A DNA stretch of 64,000 nt from Astragalus membranaceus (lineage: Eukaryota > Streptophyta > Magnoliopsida > Fabales > Fabaceae). The stretch spans positions 110,952,442 through 111,016,441 of the forward strand of contig CM076846.1 of NCBI GenBank assembly GCA_039519185.1, written 5' to 3'. This document shows positions 32,884 to 44,847 of the stretch, one piece after another; within the stretch, counting starts at the first letter, position 1, and the number at the start of each line of letters is the position of its first letter. Both the position numbers and the translations under genes were made by a program. The notes under the pieces are model-generated. The model saw only the letters and a list, made by a program, of their open reading frames with translations, was not told where the DNA came from and searched no databases.

Positions 32884-33732
32884 CTAAAGATAATAACTTT
32901 TCAGTTTTGTAGCGGTCCAAGTTCTTTCAATCTTCTTTCTTTGGAGGGTCTCCAATTTAAAAGCTCCCGTACCGGTTTTAGACAAAATTCGATAGGGGCC
33001 TTCCCAGTTCGGGGCGAGCTTTCCTTGGGAAGCGTTTTTCTGACCGATGTCGGCTCTTCTGAGCACAAGATCACATGGATTGAAATCTCTGTGAACGACC
33101 TTGGCGTTGTACCTGGTTGCTACTCTTTGTTTGATGATTGCTTCTCGGAGTGAAGCCCGACCTCGGATTTCATCGATGAGGTCGAGTTCTTCTCTTAAGG
33201 CTTGGTCGTTATTGTTTTGAGTTTTAGGATTTGCCGTTCTCCAGCTAAGTTCGCCAATCTCGACGGGAATGACCGCCTCGCTGCCGTAGGAGAGCCTAAA
33301 AGGTGTTTCTCCAGTGGAGCTTTGGGGGGTGGTCCTATATCCCCAGAGGACGTAAGGCAATTCTTCCACCCAGTTTCCTTTAGCATCGTCCAGACGTCGC
33401 TTTAGCCCGTTCAGTATTACTTTGTTCGCCGCCTCTGCTTGTCCGTTGGTTTGAGGGTGTTCTACTAAAGTGAAATGGTGTTTGATTTTTAGCTCGAGCA
33501 TTAGCTTTCGAAAGCCTGTATCTGTGAATTGAGTCCCGTTATCAGTTACCACTACCTCGGGAATCCCGAATCTGCTCATAATATTTTTCTTGAAGAATTT
33601 TATGCAGTTTTTTGCAGTGATGGTAGCCAAGGGTTCCGCTTCTATCCATTTGCTGAAGTAGTCCACGGCGACGATCAAAAATTTGACTTGTCCTGGTGCT
33701 TTTGAGAACGGTCCGAGCAGGTCCATTCCCCA
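32884..33732 (-). pseudogene. Tat element integrase core and C-terminus
   Basis: In frame after the TGA. The DDE triad is visible: D in VAVDYFSKWIE, D in VTDNGTQF, and E in NGQAEAANK. The C-terminal domain ends at WEGPYRILSKTG...KLKSYYL. Integrase inserts the cDNA and creates the 5-bp target duplication seen here. Confidence 0.88.
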
Positions 33733-35694
33733 TCATGCGAAGGGCCATGTGGAGGATAGGCTCGTGAGATCTGTGGGGGGAGCTATGTGAACGTTGGCGT
33801 GAATTTGGCATTTTTTGCATTTCTTCACATGATCGCTAGCGTCGCCTATCATGGTCGGCCAGTAGTATCCGGCTCGAAGAGCTTTTCGAGCTAAAGATCG
33901 AGCTCCCATGTGCTGGCCGCAGATTCCTTCATGAATTTCTGATAGGACATAGGCTGCTTCCTCTCCCTCGACGCATTTTATCAACGGGGAAGAGAGGCTT
34001 CTTCTGTAAAGCGTTCCATCGACGACTGAGAAAGCCGAGGCTCTTCTCCTAATGTATTTAGCGTCGTTTTTGTCTAGGGGTTCTGCTCCCGTGACGATGT
34101 CTTCTAAAATTGGAGTGATCCAGCTGTCAGTTTCTTCGAGCATGCAGATGGTCGGGTTGAATAGAGGCTCTGGAGACACACTGGGTTCGTGGAGTGTTTC
34201 TTGGATGGTCGTCCTTTGGTTTCTTGGGGTTTTCGTGCTTGCAAGTTTGGCGAGGATGCCAGCTCGTTGATTTTCCGCTCTTGGCACGTGAATTACCTCG
34301 CTCGCTTCAAATTTAGCCAATAGCGACCGTACTTGAAGTAGGTATTTTTGCAAGGTCGATTCTTTCGTCTCGTATTGGTTTCCGATCTGGGAGACCACCA
34401 AGAGAGAGTCGGTATGTAATTTTATTTGCCGAATTTGGAGGTCGATTGCCAGGCGCAGTCCGGCGATGCAAGCCTCGTATTCTGCTTGGTTGTTCGATGT
34501 TGGGAAACCGAAAGTTAGGGAAACTTCAATGATGATCCCTGTTGGGCTTTCCAGCATGATTCCAGCGCCACTTCCTTTTGGGTTTGAGGATCCATCGACA
34601 TATAGGATCCATATATCGGGATCGATGTTAGCACGGGTCATCTCGGCCATGAAGTCCACCAAAACTTGTGCTTTTAGTGCTGTTCGAGCTTCGTATTTAA
34701 TTCCGAACTCTGAGAGTTCCACAGCCCATTTAATCATTCTCCCAGCAAGATCGGGTCTATGGAGTATTTGTCTGATGGGGTAGTTAGTTCGGACGACCAC
34801 CTGGTGAGCGACAAAATAGGCCCAGAAGCGTCGAGCTGCGACGATGAGAGCCAGGGCGATCTTTTCGACCTTCTGATAACGACTCTCAGCTCCGTGTAGA
34901 GCCTTGCTTGCGAAGTAGACCGGGCTTTGTCCGGTTTCTAGCTCGCGCACCAGAACGGCAGCTAAAGCTTCCTCCGAGACTGCCAGATATAGGTATAGGG
35001 TTTCCCCCTCGTTTGGTCGAGTTAAAATTGGAGGCTCGGAGAGAGATTTCTTGAGTTGTTTCAAAGCTTCATCTTGTTCAGGTGTCCATTCGAAATCTCT
35101 TTCTTCTTTTTTGAGGATTTTAAAAAGTGGAAGGGGTTTGAACGCAGCATTTGATATGAAACGAGATAGAGCAGCTATCATTCCATTAAGTTTTTGTACT
35201 TCTTTCTTGGATGTCGGAGTTCGCATTTCTGTGACGGATCGACATTTATCAGGGTTCGCCTCGATTCCTCTTTCTGTAAAGAAAAAACCCAAGAATTTCC
35301 CTGCTCGAACTCCGAATGTGCATTTCTCTGGGTTCAACCTCATTCTATTTTTTCGCACCTCATAAAAAATCGTTCTTAGATCGTTTATATGCTCGTCATC
35401 AGTTCTGCTCTTGGCGATCATATCGTCGAGGTAGACTTCTACGCTTTTACCGATCTGGTTTTGGAACACTTTGTTCATCATTCTTTGATAAGTTGCTCCA
35501 GCGTTTTTTAACCCAAATGGCATGACACGGTACGCGAAGTTACCTCGGTCGGTGATGAAGGCAGTTTTTTCTTGATCTGGCAGAAACATGGCGATCTGGT
35601 TGTACCCGGAGTATGCGTCCATGAAGGACAATAGCCGGAAGCGTTGTCGACCAAACGATCGATGCTGGGGACTGGAAAAGCATCCTTTGGACAA
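33733..35694 (-). pseudogene. Tat element pol, RT and dual RNase H
   Basis: Continues RT from FMDAYSGYNQI through the VYLDDMI active site. A first RNase H follows (LYLAVSEEALAAVLV). The archaeal-type second RNase H starts at about ILYVDGSSNPKGSGAGI, with NNQAEYEACIAGL and HTDSLLVVSQI carrying its acidic residues. The integrase zinc finger then begins (HEGICGQHMGARSLARK ... CKKCQ). A TGA at 33733-33735 stops the frame just before the integrase core. The flanking context WPFA*WGMDLLGPF suggests a CGA-to-TGA change. Confidence 0.85.
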
Positions 35695-37034
35695 GCTTTA
35701 TTAAGATCGGTGTAGTCGACACACATACGCCATTTTCCGCTACTTTTCTTTACCAGGACTAGGTTTGATAACCAAGTCGTGTATTTAACCTCGGAGATGA
35801 AGTTGGCCCTGATGAGGTCGTCTACTGCTATTGCGGCAGCAATGGCTTTCTCTTTGCTATGAGCCCGCTTTCTTTGGGCGATCCATTTTGCTTCTGGGTT
35901 TATTGCGAGTCGATGGCAAGCAACCTCTGGTGGGATCCCAGGCATCTCTTCTGCCGACCAAGCGAAGATGTCTTTAAAATCTTTAAGACATTGGGTTAAA
36001 TCGATCTTGACCTTTTCTGGAAGGTCGATCCCTATTTTGACATTTTGGGAGGGGTCTGAGCCGAGCTGTATTTCGACGAACTTTCCATCAGGCTCTGGTC
36101 TTTTGATTTTTCGTTTGAGCTCTTTGGTTAGCTCGTCGACGTCTTTTTCGTTTTCGACTTTCGGATCGCAGCCGGTTTCTAAGTTAGTGGTGGTGTTAAC
36201 TTCAGTCGATCTACCTTTTGGTTGTTTGGGAGTCGACAGCTCTTCCGAAGGGGGAACCCCTTCATGCTCCGAAGCCTTTCGTTCGTTTTTCGTCCATAGG
36301 AAGAAACACCTGGAAGCCGACTCTAAGTCAGAGTTCAGAGTGATAACTCTGTTGTAGAGAGAGTGGAACTTCATCTTTAAGTGTGTGGTGGATGTAACCG
36401 CCCCGAGCCTGCCGAGGGTCGGTCTTCCTATAATACCGTTGTATATGGATTCACAAGGTAAGACGAGGAATTTGGTCTTGACGGTTCGAACCATTGGTTC
36501 GGTTCCGTAAGTAACCATTAGCTCCAGATGCCCAAGGGGTTTTGTTCGAGATCCGTTAAAGCCGGATAGAGCCGTTCCTCTATAAGGGGTGAGTTCCTCT
36601 TTGTCGATCCCCATTTTGTTTAGAAGATCGATAAAGAGGATGTCTGATGAGCTCCCTTGGTCGACCAAGATCCTACGTACCTCCTTATTGGCTATGACCG
36701 CCGATATTAAGAGAGGTACGTGTTTGTTAGCTTTTCCGTCAATAAGGTCGTCATCGCTAAAAGATAATGGAGGTCGATTTGTCTTGATCGGGGTTGTCGA
36801 CGTTGAAGCTACGCTTAACAGTTCCTTCCATTTTCTTTTCATTGATTTTCCTGATCCTTCATGATCGAATCCTCCGGTTATCATCATTATGATCGAGCGT
36901 CCATTCGACCTTTTATTCAATTCATCGTGGTCTGGATCGATCACTTCTTTTCCTTTTGCTCTAGGATCTTCATTTCTTTCTCTTCTGATATCGTCAGATC
37001 GTCCTCGCTCCCTTTTGACATAGGAGGATAGTTT
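35508..37034 (-). pseudogene. Tat element pol, protease and start of RT
   Basis: In frame with gag downstream of the TGA. The protease shows ILVDQGSSSDILF, the Tat-type variant of the aspartic protease motif. RT begins with WLSNLVLVKKSSGKWRMCVDYTDLNKACPKDAFP. The frame leaves RT at about 35640, where a one-base shift transfers the sequence to the next frame. Confidence 0.85.
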
Positions 37035-38702
37035 TCATCGTTTTATCAAATCTTCAATGTCATCCTTCAGGGCGTTGGAATGGTTTGTGTCATGGCCATT
37101 GCTTCTGTGGTATCGGCAATATTTGTTGGCCTTCTGTCCAGGTTGGATAGGTAAGGACCTAGGAGGTTTGACATCCATGAATTCGACGTTCCAACATTCC
37201 CCTAGTATTTGGGCGTTGGAGACGTTGAGTTCGGTATATACCTGGTGACGATTTTTCTTACCGACGTTCCATGAAGTTTTACGAGGATCGATCTCGATGC
37301 GGTGTTTCGACGGTTCTGCATGTGACGATGTTTTGTCGATTTTGGAATTTTCTTCTTCATTAATGAAGCACTGGGATAGCTCGAGGAATTCTTGAAGGGT
37401 GTTAGGTTCCCAGGTGTTAATGTGCTTCCGGAACGAGCTTCCAGGGAGCAGACCTTGGGCCATGAAGAAGATTCGGAAAGCGTCGTCTAGCTGCCGAACC
37501 TGAAGAGCTTCGTTGTTGAATCGCTCTATATATTCTTTCAGGGGCTCATTTCCCCTCTGGACGATAGATGCTAAAACATTTTTGTTTTTGGGTTTGCTCT
37601 TGGAATGGGCGAAGTGCACCGAGAAGTGTTTCGCTAATTGGTCCCACGAGGAAATGGTATTCGATCTTAACGTCCGAAACCATTCGGAAGCCATTTTGTC
37701 CAGGGTTAACGGGAATATTCGGCATTTCATTTCCATGGGTACGTTTCGGTACTGCATGGTCGTCTCAAATTGGTCGAGATGCCTGTCGGGGTCGCCCGTT
37801 CCGTCGTAAGTCTTCAGTCCTCCAGGTGGGTTTTCGAGATATCGTGGGACCCGGAAATTGTCGATTGATTTTGTGAACGGACCTTTTCGCCCAGGTTGAT
37901 TCGCCCGTGATTGTGGTTGGTGTCTGTAATGAGGATCGGGATGTCCGTATCGTCGTGGTTGATTGTTTTGGATGTTGTCACGGCTTCTTGAGCGTCGTCT
38001 CGACGAGGTTGAGTCCCTGTGTGGACGGTGTTGAGGGGGTTTATTCGAGCCTTCAAGATCGTCGAAACGTCGAGCCGGAGGAGAACGGGAACCATTCCCT
38101 CGGTGACGGCGTGGAGGAGAATGAGGATCGTCAAGATCGTCATATTGTCGAGCTGATGGAGAACGAGAACCATTCCCTTGGTGATGGTATGGGGAAGGAT
38201 GAGGATCGTCGAGATCATTATATTGTCGAGCCGGAGGAGAACGGGAACCATTCCCTCGATGACGACGTGGGGGAGAACGATGATTGAGCTTCCTCCTAGG
38301 GGGTGATCGACGAAAGAGTCTTCTTCGAGTTGGGTTTCTTTCCTCCAGGGAGCCCTGCCCGGATGAATGTTGGTCCGGAAAGTTCCGACCTTGGAGCCTT
38401 GCTACTTCGGCTTCGAGGTTAGTGAAACGGTTGCTTCTTTCTTCATTTACGGCTTCTTGCCGAGCCAATAGCTGAACGAGTTGTTGAACCGCGTCGGTCA
38501 AAGCTGGAAGTAATTGAGGAGGAGGTGGTAGGCTCGCTTCATCTGCGCCCGAATGTACTCGGGACGGTCCTGTGTTGGGATATCGGCTTCGAGCTTGTGA
38601 TGAATTTGTGAGTTCCTGGACGTGGCCTTCAGGGGTTCGTTGAGGACCGACCTCAGGTTTGGCCATGAGACTAGCCGGTATTGAACGGCGCGTCGGTGCC
38701 AT
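37035..38702 (-). pseudogene. Tat element gag
   Basis: 555 residues from ATG 38700-38702 to a TGA at 37035-37037; the frame then continues straight into pol. The N-terminal half is Arg/Ser/Pro-rich, with three tandem 23-24-residue repeats built on HRGNGSRSPPARQYDDLDD (about 38080-38285). The capsid-like domain follows (TYDGTGDPDRHLDQFE ... EWFRTL), then a CRYHRSNGHDT metal-binding-like motif. Gag packages element RNA into particles. The TGA most likely replaced a sense codon, since the next 30 codons are open and Tat-like. Confidence 0.85.
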
Positions 38703-38743
38703 TTATAAGATCAAGGAGATGGTGAGAAAATAGGGTATTGATC

Positions 38744-38761
38744 CTCCCACTGTGGTCGCCA
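38744..38761 (-). other. Primer binding site of the Tat element
   Basis: On the minus strand, one base inside the 5' LTR, the sequence tggcgaccacagtgggag begins with the TGG that pairs with a tRNA CCA end. I do not recognise the matching tRNA with certainty. Confidence 0.6.
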
Positions 38762-38762
38762 A

Positions 38763-39202
38763 TGTTCCGTACAGTGCTTCCGATCTTAGTGATTGGTTTT
38801 ATGCAATTAGTAGATGTCTTATCCTTGATTCCGTTTCTATCTTAAGGTCCTGGGATGTTCGACGTTGTTCGATCTTGAGGTCCGATGTTGTTCGATCTTG
38901 AGATGTCTGATGTTGTTCGATCTTGAGATGTCCGATGTTGTTCCTGCAATAACACTTCGACGCTCAAGTCAGTATTTGAGTTAATGAGTATTGTGTTGGA
39001 AAAAGTGCTTACCATTAATGAGCATTGAATGCTGTATTTATAGATTTTGAGTGGTGTTTGCTATGGTCGATTTGGGCCGTCCGATCTTGCAGAGTGGTCT
39101 TGGCCATTGATGATTGGGCCCTGTTTCTATGTAAATGGGCCTCGCAATACTTGGGCCTTGCAGGAGGAGGTGTGAAGAGCATAATTTCTATTTACCATAA
39201 CA
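38763..39202 (-). repeat. 5' LTR of the Tat element
   Basis: 440 bp, upstream of gag on the minus strand. Differences from the other LTR are mostly C/T or A/G changes. Confidence 0.92.
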
Positions 39203-39260
39203 CATTCTATTAACTATTGCTTTGCAGATGAGGTCACACGAGATCTTCTATTCAACCTTG
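39203..39260 (-). pseudogene. LINE reverse-transcriptase fragment, upstream part
   Basis: On the minus strand the frame LICKAIVNRM runs up to the retrotransposon border and resembles the plant LINE pattern SLCNV.YKI..K...NRL, which precedes the part found at 28394. Joined across the insertion this gives consecutive RT blocks, with one frameshift. Confidence 0.45.
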
Positions 39261-40087
39261 AGTATCTTTTGCATCCCACCACAAGCTTGATCAATGCCTG
39301 AAGGGTTGGATGTAGAAAACAAATCAAAGAAGGTAAGGAGGATTTTTTTCAACACTATTTCACCTTGCCACCAAACCCCATAATCCTATACGAACTTCCT
39401 AATCTCACTGACTTTTTTTTGTTTGTCTTGCCATGGAAATACTAAGTGTTTTTATCTTCATTTTCAGCCATCTTTCTCTACTATGCTGCCTCCACAATGT
39501 TTCCTCCTTCTGAAGAAGCTCATCAAATTTGTCTTTTAAAGGGTTAAGCTAACCAACTTGTTCTGCTTCCTTCCAAATAAAGAGAATACAATATATACCA
39601 TCCTATCCTAGTCCAATATATACATTTTTAGGAGGAATATTCTTTTTCCTTCTTAGTTTTTTTTTTCTTAAGGAGGTTTTTCATCAAGAGGTTTTAACAA
39701 GGCTTTTTTCCATTCTATGTCAAAAAAAAAACATAATACTATCCTAGCACAATATATACCATTAATTGAACTATATTATGCGGCAGAGTTGCATTGCATT
39801 TGAAATATTAGCATGAAATGAAACACCAAAGATTTCCAGCAATTTCCAGCATATCTGTGTGCAGAGTTTTAGACATATCCATGTATTAATTATACATCAA
39901 TGGCTTGCCATGAAGGGTAAAAAAAGCTGTATTTCTCATCTTACCCCCCAAACAAAAAGGACAATTTTGTCCTTCATTATTTTGTTTTACAATCACATTT
40001 CTATTGAGACAGATAGATGATTTACAATTCACAACGAGATGAAAAGTGGACAATGACAATCCATGTAAACAATTCAATCAAATTGCA
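39261..40087. other. Spacer and 3' flank of the pyroglutamyl-peptidase gene
   Basis: No gene recognised. Pyrimidine- and T-rich; 40087 downwards is the 3' flank of the minus-strand gene. Confidence 0.4.
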
Positions 40088-41817
40088 TTAACATGCAGAA
40101 GCAATGGCCTCCAAAAGAGAGGCTGTAAATCGCATCTGAGTTTCTTCATTGATTCTTGAAAATAATGGAACATGGACAAATAGAGACTTGTTACCCTTCT
40201 GTTCTGCAAACTTGAGAGAATGGTAATACACATAATTACAAACAAAGCGTCCAGCATCATCTGATATCATCACATCATAACCTCCCTTCAACTGTTTCAG
40301 GATTCCGTCAACTGATAAAGAAGTCTTCAAAACAACAATAATAACTCGTGATTAAGTTAGGAAAATAAATAAGATATAGCATATAGCTATAATAGGATGC
40401 AGGTATGAGTGACAACAACTTGTGATTAAAATGATCAATTAACTCAGAATTATAAGCCTATAAACCATAGAAGCAACCAAATACTACTAGTTTGTGCAAA
40501 AAAACATAGACGAGTTACGATAGAAACTTAAAAAAGTTTGTGCAGAACAGAACTTGTCCAATAAAATGCAATCCAACATGTTATGTATAATGGAACTATG
40601 GATCACAAGATACAATTTTACAAGTAATTGCAGTTTACCTCTCTTGTTCGAGAAATTCCTCCATCTTCAACAACTATTGGGACTTGCTGAGAAAGAAAAT
40701 TGGCAAACAAAGAAAAAGGAAATCAGGTCATGCAAAGCAAAACATAAAGGAAAATGATAGGACCCTTGGTTTGGGGCCTAATTGAGAAGAAAATGTGAAC
40801 ATATTAATAACCAAATTCAGAATTGAGAGAAACACTTTACAAAACTCCTCACAATATTTTCTCTGCCTACACACTTAACAAAATCCCAACATTCCACTAT
40901 TCTCTCACTCACTCACTTATAACAAACTCATACATAGCAACCCTCTTTTCGTCAAATACTCTCTAACCAGCCCATTCCTATTAATTCTTGGGCTTAGGCC
41001 CCAAATGCAGTGTCCTATCAGAAAACCTTGTAGCCTTTTCAATTTTATCAAGAAAAGATTAAAAAAAAGTACTATCAGAAAGAACTCACCTGTGGTTGCC
41101 ATCCTAACTGATCTGGACATCTGAAAGTGGCTTCATTTGCTGCCTGTCTCTCAATTGCAAACCTTAGAGCTCCACTATTCACCCCCAAATGAAGCTGAAA
41201 CAGAAGTTATATTATCAAAATAATTCAGAAATAAGTCATTTTCTTCCCCTAAACTGTGTGTTTGTAATGGTTTTAAATTGCAGAGCACAACTGCAATTAC
41301 AATTCCGCTCGCAACATAACAGTTTCCGAAACCTTCATAATCGCAATTGCAGCCGCATCAACCACATTTATCTGCGATTTCTCATAACGTACTGGTTTTT
41401 GAGGCCTCCGAACCACAACTAAAAACCATTTTCTCTCCATAGTAAGCGACGGCAAACTATGCATATAATATTTACAACTTTAAGCGTAGTATCATGATCA
41501 ACATTCAACAATTCAATTATTCACAATAAGCTAAATTAATGGAAGAGAAAACTAACCCAAACAATATTTGAATTGCTAACTGTATCTGAATTAGAGAAAG
41601 CAGATTGGATAGTCTGATAAAGCTGAGGAAGTGCACCATCACCAGCTACCTCAAGAACAGTACAACTTCCAAGAGTAACACCATCAGGAAGACCTCTTTT
41701 GTCAATATAATCCTTCAAATTATTAACAATAATCTCTGTAGGGTTTCCAGGTACTCCTTGAAACTTCTTAAACCCAGTCACATGAATTGTAATTTTCTTT
41801 GGTCCTTCAGATCCCAT
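40088..41817 (-). CDS. Pyroglutamyl-peptidase I-like cysteine peptidase (C15 family), four exons
   Basis: Coding exons 41557-41817, 41090-41194, 40639-40686 and 40088-40324, all with GT-AG introns in phase 0, give 216 residues. This is the usual length of pyrrolidone-carboxylate peptidase, which removes N-terminal pyroglutamate from peptides, probably in the cytosol (no signal peptide seen). Recognisable blocks are the N-terminal VTGFKKFQGVPGNPTE, the exon 2 segment LHLGVNSGALRFAIERQAAN...FRCPD, the nucleophile region ISDDAGRFVCNYVYY (Cys), and SLFVHVPLF with the catalytic His. The expected glutamate partner in the FRCP(D/E) region reads FRCPDQLGW, so its exact position needs alignment. A probable 5'UTR intron is listed separately. 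The gene looks intact. Confidence 0.92.
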
Positions 41818-41896
41818 TTCCTCGTTCTGAATTTTGATACAATTCCCTATTTTTGATAAACCCTATTAATAAATAGCCTTGCTTTTGTGTCTTCCC

Positions 41897-42426
41897 CTGA
41901 AAATATAAAACAACAATCTGTACCAAACCAAAAATAACTTCAACAATTGCTGCTATTTACATAATTCAACAATTCAACAATTGCCAACAATAAATGATTT
42001 CTATAATTGATGAATGTCAAAAAAAGAACTTGAAAAGCAAAATCATAAACTCCTATGCTGCTGCTATTGCTCCATCAAAATAGCATATTAAGTGTTTGAA
42101 GAAAAACTCAAGAAACAATTTCAACTATAGAAAAATTCAAGAAACTCCAGAAAATCTCAAAAATAGCTCCTCTATAATCCATAGACATGTAGCTTAATTT
42201 TGAAGCAAGTATGAAAGAAAGCGTAAAGATCCTATTTCAACTACCCTATTACTAATATGAATTCATGTATATTGAGAAAATACACCAAATTTAGAACATA
42301 ATTTGCAGAAATAAATGAGAAGATAGAGAAGCATTAAAAATATAAGATATAGAACATTAGGTACATTGATTGACTCAGTAGGAAGGAAATGAATTCAACA
42401 TTTTTAAAGAACAGAGAAGAGGGTAC
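41897..42426 (-). other. Probable 5'UTR intron of the pyroglutamyl-peptidase gene
   Basis: On the minus strand a donor (ttcacag|gtaccc) at 42426 and a polypyrimidine-type acceptor (atattttcag|ggga) at 41897 bracket 530 bp of AT-rich DNA without a gene. An upstream non-coding exon would lie at 42427 to about 42490, with a TATA-like ttataaaat just beyond. Inferred from splice signals only. Confidence 0.5.
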
Positions 42427-42601
42427 CTGTGAATTCACGCCAATGGCCAATGCTATGTGTGTGTGACTGTGTGTGACAACTTTGGTTTGAAGACTTTATT
42501 ATTTTTATTTTATAAACTAAAACTGATCGATGACTTTTTCTTTTATAAATTTAATTGATGATTGATGACTTTTTAATTTATAAATTAAAATAAATTAATA
42601 G

Positions 42602-42752
42602 GTTCAGCGGGGGCTGATCTTTTCTTAACCAATAGTCGGAGTTTGATCCTCACATTGGGTACGCCAATCCTATCCTGTCTCTCGAGGCCCATACAATTCA
42701 GCGACGAGATTAGTTACTGCGGTCGGCGGTGGATACCCGACAAAAGCAAAAA
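42602..42752 (+). mobile_element. SINE C, same family as SINE B, with 10-bp target duplication
   Basis: Flanked by aaattaatag at 42592-42601 and 42753-42762. It starts with gttcagcgggggctgat (A-box-like), has a B-box-like gagtttgatcctc, and ends gtggatacccgacaaaagc plus an A tail. Head and tail match SINE B at 2513-2702. It sits about 100-150 bp upstream of the likely pyroglutamyl-peptidase promoter. Confidence 0.7.
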
Positions 42753-42762
42753 AAATTAATAG

Positions 42763-43930
42763 AAGCATGGGTTGCGTTGTGTTGAGGTGGCGTGTTTTGA
42801 CTCATGTATTGTATGGGCTGTTTGGTAGAAGAAAATGAAAATGAAAATGTCACTAGGAAATGAAGATATTACGATACTGCCACCGTCGTAAGAGTAGGTC
42901 ATTGGCTTGGCGGGACAGTGGAGGGATTTTGAAGTGACAGACAGAAAGAACTGCCTTACCTTCCTTCCTTTGACTGCGTCCATTAAACGACAACCCTTGC
43001 TTTAAGTATCTCTTGGACGTTTAAAAAAAAAGTATCGCTTGGACGCACGTTGCTCCAATGAATTTTCTGTTCACAATGCAATGCGAGAATGATTGTCTAT
43101 CTATGGACTCTTTAATTTTGTTGACATTTGTTTATCTCTTTTGGCTCATTATTATTCTTACTCCTAAAATACAAAATGTTAAAATTAGATAATCTATTTC
43201 TAACATAGTCTCATTTTCATATCTTCTTCGACTTTAAGCTTTTTTACGAGAAAGAAAGATGGGAGAGAAAAATGAGGGATTTGAGATTAGAAAAACATTT
43301 TAGTAGGCGGGTAGTTTAAGTGTTGAACGTTTCATCAAATTGGTATGCTATTCTTTAGAGGTTCTTTTTTTCCTTGTCCCTTCAACTATTTTTCCAATTT
43401 TTGATTAGTTTTCTTGGTACATCTCATTCCATATTCATTCTTTAAGTTACTGCTAAAATTTAGGTAGAGATGGGTAATGTACATAACATCAAAATATTTC
43501 AAGAATTTGATGAAAAGGTGAACAAATAAACTTTTGTAGGAAGTTATTATTACGATGCCAGAGTTCTCACAAATCAAATACTCTTCGATTTATGGTAATT
43601 TTGATTTGGCCCCACTAAATTAATGGGTCTCAATTCCGAAGTGATGGAACCTACATGAATTTTGACAAATTATAGAGGGAGTGTTAGAGAGAGTGTGCAA
43701 AAAAGAGTGTTGCTTGCATTTCTCTTATGCTTGAGGTCAGTAACGTTAGAGGTAACGCGGATCAATTATGGTGTAAGACTTATAACATCAAGACTCCTTC
43801 TGGGACAGTTAGATGGGTTTTCCAACAATGTTTGTGGCAACAGGATTATGGTCGGAATCTAGAATCTAAGAGCATATTAGGAAAATATGAGTGTTAGTAT
43901 GAAAGGACATAAGGGGATCATCAGAGTATG
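42763..43930. other. Intergenic DNA, no gene seen
   Basis: No frame here resembles a known protein. The segment around 43660-43860 has a 66-codon frame with no motif I recognise. Confidence 0.4.
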
Positions 43931-44340
43931 TGTAACACCCCGGTATTTTTATCGAATAAAAATACCCAAGTATACCATCATAAAATAATCAGAGATATTC
44001 TTCCTGTTTTAGATATTGAACATAAATAAAAACAGCTCATAACCTAGAGTCCAATATCCAAATACCAAGAAATAGCGGAAACGATTTTACAACTTTTACT
44101 GGTAAAAGTTATACAATCAGAAATACAAAGATCTCGAGGGAAAGACATTAACAATGAAAACTAAGTCTTCACCGTCTTCATAAGCACACCACGTAGCCGT
44201 GCTTCTTCACCTTTGCTTTTTCCCCTGCTTCTCTGTAAAAACCAGAAAATATAAATAGTGAGATAAACATCTCAGTGAGTTCTACCGAGACCCCTACTAA
44301 CACTCGCGGTCCAGTTTTAAAACGTTTTTAAGGTTTGACA

Positions 44341-44565
44341 CGACACCGACCGCAATCCACTTGCTAATCCTGGTGAATCATACAATAAGGCTTCGATCTA
44401 GTAGGACACCGACCGCAATCCACTTGCTAATCCCGATGAACTAACATCCTAGGCCTTTCTACGTACCACCGACCGCAATCCACTTGCTTATCCCGGTGAA
44501 CGTAGTACAATAACTTTTAACACAACACCGACCACAATCCACTTGCTAATCCCGGCGAACCCCAT
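44341..44565. repeat. Four tandem copies of a ~60-bp block in the LTR
   Basis: Each copy holds caccgaccgcaatccacttg followed by ctaatccnggtgaa-type sequence, with variable linkers between. The same array recurs in the partial LTR at about 52261-52485. Function unknown; LTR-internal repeats often hold regulatory sites. Confidence 0.85.
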
Positions 44566-44754
44566 TACCAATAGTGTTTCTTAATGGCACGAAGCATAGG
44601 GTAAGGGTTCATGACTTCCCCACCTAGTATGTCAACATGGGTCGTCACCCAACTCGATATATAAATATATCTACAATCATGTGAACTTATAGTTCATTTG
44701 CATTTAGACCAATAATTGAACATAACACCCACATCGGGCCGTTTCCCATAGTCG

Positions 44755-44759
<5 letters not shown>

Positions 44760-44845
<86 letters not shown>
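44760..44845. repeat. (TA)n microsatellite in LTR
   Basis: An 86-bp pure TA tract. Confidence 0.9.

Positions 44846-44847
<2 letters not shown>

Larger units (their letters stand above)
28395..39202 (-). mobile_element. Full-length Tat-type Ty3/gypsy retrotransposon, 10.8 kb
   Basis: Direct LTRs of 440 bp (28395-28834 and 38763-39202) with TGTT...AACA ends are flanked by a perfect 5-bp target duplication CATTC (28390-28394, 39203-39207). Gag-pol reads on the minus strand: gag, protease, RT, RNase H, a second archaeal-type RNase H, integrase. The second RNase H and the antisense gene between integrase and the 3' LTR are hallmarks of the Tat lineage. The LTRs differ at about ten positions, nearly all transitions. 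Two in-frame TGA codons and a frameshift in gag-pol make it non-autonomous today. Confidence 0.92.

Noticed and set aside
43662..43862. 66-codon plus frame before the Tekay LTR
   Set aside because: No motif, no promoter or splice context.
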